DNA from: Cichorium intybus
Taxonomy: Eukaryota; Streptophyta; Magnoliopsida; Asterales; Asteraceae
Reading direction: 5' to 3'
NCBI GenBank assembly: GCA_023525715.1
Contig: CM042010.1
Coordinates: 79,299,894-79,363,893 of the forward strand
DNA: 64,000 nucleotides
The notes beneath the pieces are model-generated. The model saw only the letters and a list, made by a program, of their open reading frames with translations, did not search any database and was not told the DNA's origin. A program made the translations under genes and the position numbers. This document shows, piece by piece, positions 58,146 through 64,000 of the stretch; within the stretch, counting starts at the first letter, position 1, and the number at the start of each line of letters is the position of its first letter.

Positions 58146-61100
58146 ATAATAGTCCATAACCCATACAACCCTTCATAATGGTCCATAACCCATGACAACC
58201 CTTTCTAATGGTGAATAATCAATCCAACCCTTGATAATTGACCATAACCAATCACAACCCTTCATAATGGTCCATAACCCAACATAACCCTTTCAATGGT
58301 CCATAACCCATCATATCCCTTAATAATGGTCTATAACCCATCGCAACCCTGCATAATAGTCCATAACCATAACAACCCTTCATAATGGTCAATAACCCAT
58401 CATAACCTTCATAATGGTCCATAACCCAACACAACCTTCATAATAGTCCATAACATATACAACCCTTCATAATGGTCCATAACCCATCACAACCCTTTCT
58501 AATGGTCTATAACCCATCACAACCCTTAATAATTGACCATAACCCATCGCAACCCTTCATAACGTCCATAACCCAGCACAACCCTTTGAATGGTTCATAT
58601 CCCATGATAACCCTTCATAATTAAACATAACCCATCACAACCCTTCCTATGGTCCATAACCCAACACAACCCTTTCTATGTCCCATAAGCCATCACAACC
58701 CTTCATAATTAACCATAACCCATCACAACCCTTTATAATGGTCCATAACACAGCACAACCCTTTGAATGTCCCATAACTCATCATAAACCTTCATAATTG
58801 ACCATAACCCATCACAACCCTTCATATGCTCCATAACCCTGCACAACCCTATCTATGGTCGATAACCCATCACAACCCTTCATAATTAACCATAACCCAT
58901 CACAACCCTTCATTATGGTCCAATGGTCCATTACCATAACAGTCCTTCATAATGGTCAATAATCCATCATAACCTTCATAATGGTCCATAACCCATCACA
59001 ACCTTCATAATAGTCCATAACCTATACAACCCTTCATAATGGTCAACAACCCATCACAACCCTTTCTAATGGTCGATAACCCATCACAACCCTTGATAAT
59101 GTTCCTTAACGCATTGAAACCATCATAATAGTCCATAACCCAACACAACCCTTCATAATTGACCATAACCCATCACAACCCTTTGTAATGGTCCATAACC
59201 CATCACAAGCCTTCATAATTGACCATAACCTATCACAACCCTTCATAATTATCCATAGCCCATCATAACCCTTCGTAATGGTCCATAACCCATCACAACC
59301 TTTATAATGGTGCATAACCCATCACATTATAATGGTCCATAACCCATCACAAACCTTCATAACTGAGCATAACCCATCACAACCGTTCATAATGGTCCAT
59401 AACCCATCACAACCCTTCATAATTGACCAGAACCTACCACAATCCTTGAAAATGGTCAATAACCCATTATAATCCTTCATAATGGTCTATAACCCATCAC
59501 AACTTTCATAATAATCCATAACCCATACAACCCTTCGTAATGGTCCATAACCCATGACAACCCTTTCTAATGGTGTATAATTAATCCAACCCTTCATAAT
59601 TGACCATAACCAATCACAACCCTTTATAATGGTCCATAACACAACATAACCCTTTCAATGGTCCATAACCCATCATAACCATTCATAATTCACCATAACC
59701 CATTACAACCTTTCATATGGTCCATAACACAGCACAACCCTTTTTATGGTCCATAATCCATCACAACCCTTCATAATGAACCATAACCCATCATACCCCT
59801 TAATAATGGTCCATAACCCATCGCAACCCTGCATAATGGTCCATAACCATAACAACCCTTCATAATGGTCAATAACCCATCATAACCTTCATAATGGTCC
59901 ATAACCCAACACAACCTTCATAATAGTCCATAACCTATACAACCCTTTATAATGGTCCATAACCCATCACAACCCTTTATAATGGTTCATAACCCATCAC
60001 AACACTTAATAATTCACCATACCCTATCGCAACCCTTCATAACGTCCGTAACCCAGCACAACCCTTTCAATGGTTCATATCCCATCATAACCCTTCATAA
60101 TTGAACATAACCCATCACAACCCTTCCTATGGTCCATAACCCAGCACAACCCTTTCTATGGTCCATAAGCCATCACAACCCTTCATAATTAACAATAACC
60201 CATCACAACCCTTCATAATGGTCCATAACCCATGACAACCCTTTCTAATGGTGCATAATCAATCCAACCCTTGATAATTAGCCATAACCAATCACAACCC
60301 ATTATAATGGTCCATAACCCAACATACCCCTTTCAATGGTCTATAACCCATCATAACCATTCATAATTGACCATATCATATTACAACCTTTCATATGGTA
60401 CATAACCTAGTACAACCCTTTTTATGGTCAATAATCCATAGAACCCTTCATAATGAACAATAACCCATCACAACCCTTAATAATGGTCCATAACCCATCG
60501 CAACCCTGCATAATGGTCCATAACCATAACAACCCTTCATAATGGTCAATAACCCATCATAACCTTCATAATGGTCCATAACCCAACACAACCTTCATAA
60601 TAGCCCATAACCTATACAACCCTTCATAATGTTCCATAACCCATCACAACCCTTTCTAATGGTCCATAACACATCACAACCCTTAATAATTGACCATAAC
60701 CCATCACAACCCCTCATAACGTCCATAACCCACCACAACCCTTTCAATGGTTCATATCCCATCACAACTCTTCATAATTAAACATAACCCATCACAACCC
60801 TTCCTATGGTCCATAACCCAGCACAACCCATTCTATGGTCCATAAGCCATCACAACCCTTCATATTTAACCATAACCCATCACAACCCTTCATAATGGTC
60901 CATAACCTAGCGCAACCCTTTGAATATCCCATAACTCATCATAACCCTTCATAATTGACCATAACCCATCACAACCCTTGATATGGTCCATAACCCTGCA
61001 CAACCCTATCTATGGTCGATAACCCATCACAACCCTTCATTATGGTCCAATTGTCCATAACCATAATAGTCCTTCATAATAGTCCATAACCTATACAACC

Positions 61101-64000
61101 CTTCATAATGGTCAATAACCCATCACAACCCTTTCTAATTGTCCATAACCCGTCACAAACCTGGATAATGTTCCATAACCCATTCAAACCTTCATAATAG
61201 TCCATAACCCAACACAACCCATCATAATTGACCATAACCCATCACAACACTTTGTAATTGTCCATAACCCATTACAACCCTTCATAATTGTCCATAACCC
61301 ATCATAACCGTTCATAATGGTCCATAACCCATCACAACCTTTATAATGGTCCATAAACCATCAGATTATAATGGTCCATAACCCATCATAAACCTTCATA
61401 ACTAAGCACAACCCATCAGAACCGTTCATAATGGTCCATTACCCATCACAACCCTTCATAAATGACCAGAACCTACCACAATCCTTGATAATGGTCAATA
61501 ACCCATCATAATCCTTCATAATGGTCTATAACGCATCGCAACGTTCATAATAGTCCATAACCCATACAACCCTTCATAATGGTCCATAACCTATGAACAC
61601 CGTTTCTAATGGTGCATAATCAATCCAACCCTTGATAATTGACCATAACCAACCACAACCCTTCATAATGGTCCATAACCCAACATAACCCTTTCAATGG
61701 TCCATAACCCATCATAACCATTCATAATTGGCCATAACCCATTACAACCTTCCATATGGTCCATAACCCAGCACAACCCTTTTAATGGTCCATAATCCAT
61801 CGCAACCCTTCATAATGAACCATAACCCATCACAACCCTTAATAATGGTCTATAACCCATCGCAACCCTGCATAATCGTCCATAACCATAACAACTCTTC
61901 ATAATGGTCAATAACCCATCATAACCTACATAATGGTCCATAACCCAACACAACCTTTTAATAGTCCATAACCTATACAACCCTTCATAATGGTCCATAA
62001 CCCATCACAACCCTTTCTAATGGTCAATAACCCATCACAACCCTTAACCCATCACAACCCTTAATAATTGACCATAACCCATCGCAACCCTTCATAACGT
62101 CCATCACCCAGCACAACCCTTTCAATGGTTCATATCGCATCACAACCCTTCATAATTGAACATAACCCATCACAACCTTTCCTAGGGTCTATAACCCAGC
62201 ACAACCCTTTCTATGGTCCATAAGCCATCGCAACCCTTCATAATTAACCATAACCCATCACAACCCTTCATAATGGTCCATATCCCAGCACAACCCTTTG
62301 AATGTCCCATAACTCATCATAAACCTTCATAATTGACCATAACCCATCACAACCCTTCATATGGTCCATAACCCAGCACAACCCTATCTATGGTCGATAT
62401 CCATCACAACCATTCATAATTAACCATAACCCATCACAACCCTTCATTATGGTCCAATGGTCCATAACCATAACAGTCCTTCATAATGGTCAATAACCCA
62501 TCATAACCTTCATAATGGTCCATAACCAATCACAACCTTCATAATAGTCCATAACCTATAAGACCTTTCATAATGGTCAATAACCCATCACAACCCTTTC
62601 TAATGGTCCATAACCCATCACTACCCTTGATAATGTTCCATAACCCATTCAAACCTTCATAATAGTCCATAACCCAACACAACCCTTCATAATTGACCAT
62701 AACCCATCATAACCCTTTGTAATGGTCCATAACCCATCACAACCCTTCATAATTGACCATAACCTATCACAACCATTCATAATTGTCCATAACCCATCAT
62801 AACGCTTCAGAATGGTCCATAACCCATCACAACCTTTATAATGGTCCATAACCCATCACATTATAATCATAACCCATCGTAACCCAGTATAATGGTCCTT
62901 AACCATAACAATCCTTCATAATGGTCCATAACCCATACAAAAATTCATAATAGTCCATAACCCATCACAACACTTCATAATTGACCATAAGCTATCACAA
63001 CCCTTTGTAATGGTCCATAACCCATCACAACCCTTCATAATTGACCTTAAGCTATGACAACACTTCATAATGGTCTATAACCCATCATAACATTTCATAA
63101 TGGTCCATAACCTATCACAACCTTCATAATGGTCCATAACCCATCACTACCCTTTATAATGGTCCATAACCCATCACAACCCTTCATAATTGAGCATAAC
63201 CGATCACAACTCTTCATAATGGTCCATAACCCAGCACAACCCTTTCTGTGGTCCATAAACCATCAAAACACTTCATAATTGACCAAAACCTGTCACAACC
63301 CTTAATAGTGGTCAATAACCCATCATAATCCTTTATAACGGTCTCTAACCCTTCACATCCTTCATAATAGTCCATAACCCATACAACCCTTCATAATGGT
63401 CCATAACCCATGACAACCCTTTCTAATGGTCCATAATCCATCCAACTCTTGATAATTGACCATAACCAATCACAACCCTTCATAATGGTCCATAACCCAA
63501 CACAACCCTTCCAGTGGTCCATAAACCATCATAACCCTTCATAATTAAGCATAACCCATCACAACCCATCATATGGTCCATAACCCAGCAGAACTCTTTC
63601 TATGGTCCATAACCCATCACAACCTTTCATAAATAACAAAAACCATCACAAACCTTCATAATGGTCCATAACCCATCGAAACCCTGCATAATGGTCCATA
63701 ACCATATCAAACCTTCATAATGGTCCATAACCCATATCAACCTTTATAATATTCCTTAACCTATTTAACTCTTCATAATGGTCAATAACCCATCACAACC
63801 CGTTCTAATGGTCCACAACCCATCACAACCTTTATAATTGACCATAACCTATCACGACCCTTCATAATGTCCATAACCTAGCACAACCCTTTCAATGGTC
63901 CATAACCCATCACAACCCTTCATAATTGACCATAACCCATCACAACCCTTTCTCTGGTCCATAACCCAGCATAACCCTTTCTATAGTCCATATCCCATCA
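58146..64000. repeat. 30-bp satellite array, third segment
   Basis: It resumes the array after E5 with ATAATAGTCC and runs to the window end. Landmark CATTATAATGG-type units near 59327, 61362 and 62850 continue the alternation of longer and shorter blocks. From about 62870 the variant order becomes irregular. No genes; minus-strand frames such as 59106-59315 and 62649-62849 are satellite artefacts. Confidence 0.94.

Noticed and set aside
25974..64000. Regular ~30-bp repeats resembling a CRISPR array
   Set aside because: There are no unique spacers between units; the repeat is head-to-tail and the context is plant retrotransposons.
25974..64000. Possible interstitial telomere because of frequent TAACCC
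   Set aside because: The plant telomere unit CCCTAAA does not occur in tandem here; TAACCC is only part of a 30-bp unit.

Overview
ORGANISM AND TYPE OF REGION. The window looks like heterochromatin from a flowering plant, probably a eudicot. The evidence is Ty3/gypsy chromovirus LTR retrotransposons with plant initiator-Met tRNA primer sites, an RWP-RK (RKD-type) transcription factor gene with short plant-like introns, and a very long minisatellite. I cannot name the species, and no part of the window looks like ordinary gene-dense host sequence. LAYOUT. From 303 to the end the substrate is one ~30-bp satellite array with TAACCC-rich units. Four LTR elements are inserted directly in it, a fifth is nested inside one of them, and there is one SINE-like insert. 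(0) 1-302 is the 3' end of an LTR cut by the window start. (1) E1, 334-8577, is a complete but decayed Ty3/gypsy element with gag, PR, RT, RH, INT and chromodomain. (2) E3, 9246-25973, is another chromovirus, flanked by ACAAC. (3) E2, 11199-18810, is nested in the 5' LTR of E3, flanked by TCCGC. Its LTRs are of the E1 family and its internal domain is decayed and non-coding. (4) 25974-41379 is satellite, with a SINE-like insert and three nearly identical 3.4-kb higher-order copies. (5) E4, 41380-44426, is a solo LTR flanked by ATAAT. (6) E5, 48746-58145, is a minus-strand element with ~3.1-kb LTRs flanked by ATAAT. (7) Satellite resumes from 58146 to 64000. In each of the four directly inserted cases, removing the element and one target-site copy restores the satellite reading, so order and boundaries are well supported. 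MAIN RESULT. E5 is a chimeric LTR element. Between its LTRs it keeps the primer-binding site, a polypurine-tract-like stretch and a short fossil of the integrase chromodomain tail. The rest of gag-pol is absent, and in its place, in antisense, lies an apparently intact four-exon RWP-RK/RKD-type gene predicted to encode 369 residues, with its own TATA box. It is the only gene in the window that looks able to make an intact protein with a cellular role. SECONDARY RESULTS. A leader hairpin with a self-complementary GGGCCC loop is shared by E1, E2 and E3 and resembles a retroviral dimerisation hairpin. A stem-loop with compensatory changes occurs at one place in the LTRs of four families. A probable spliceosomal intron sits at the same gag/protease junction in E1 and E3. 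All 16 internal stops I located in E1 and E3 are TAG or TGA, never TAA, as expected from methyl-cytosine deamination. LIMITS. All comparisons were made by eye; identity levels are approximate and no database search was done.
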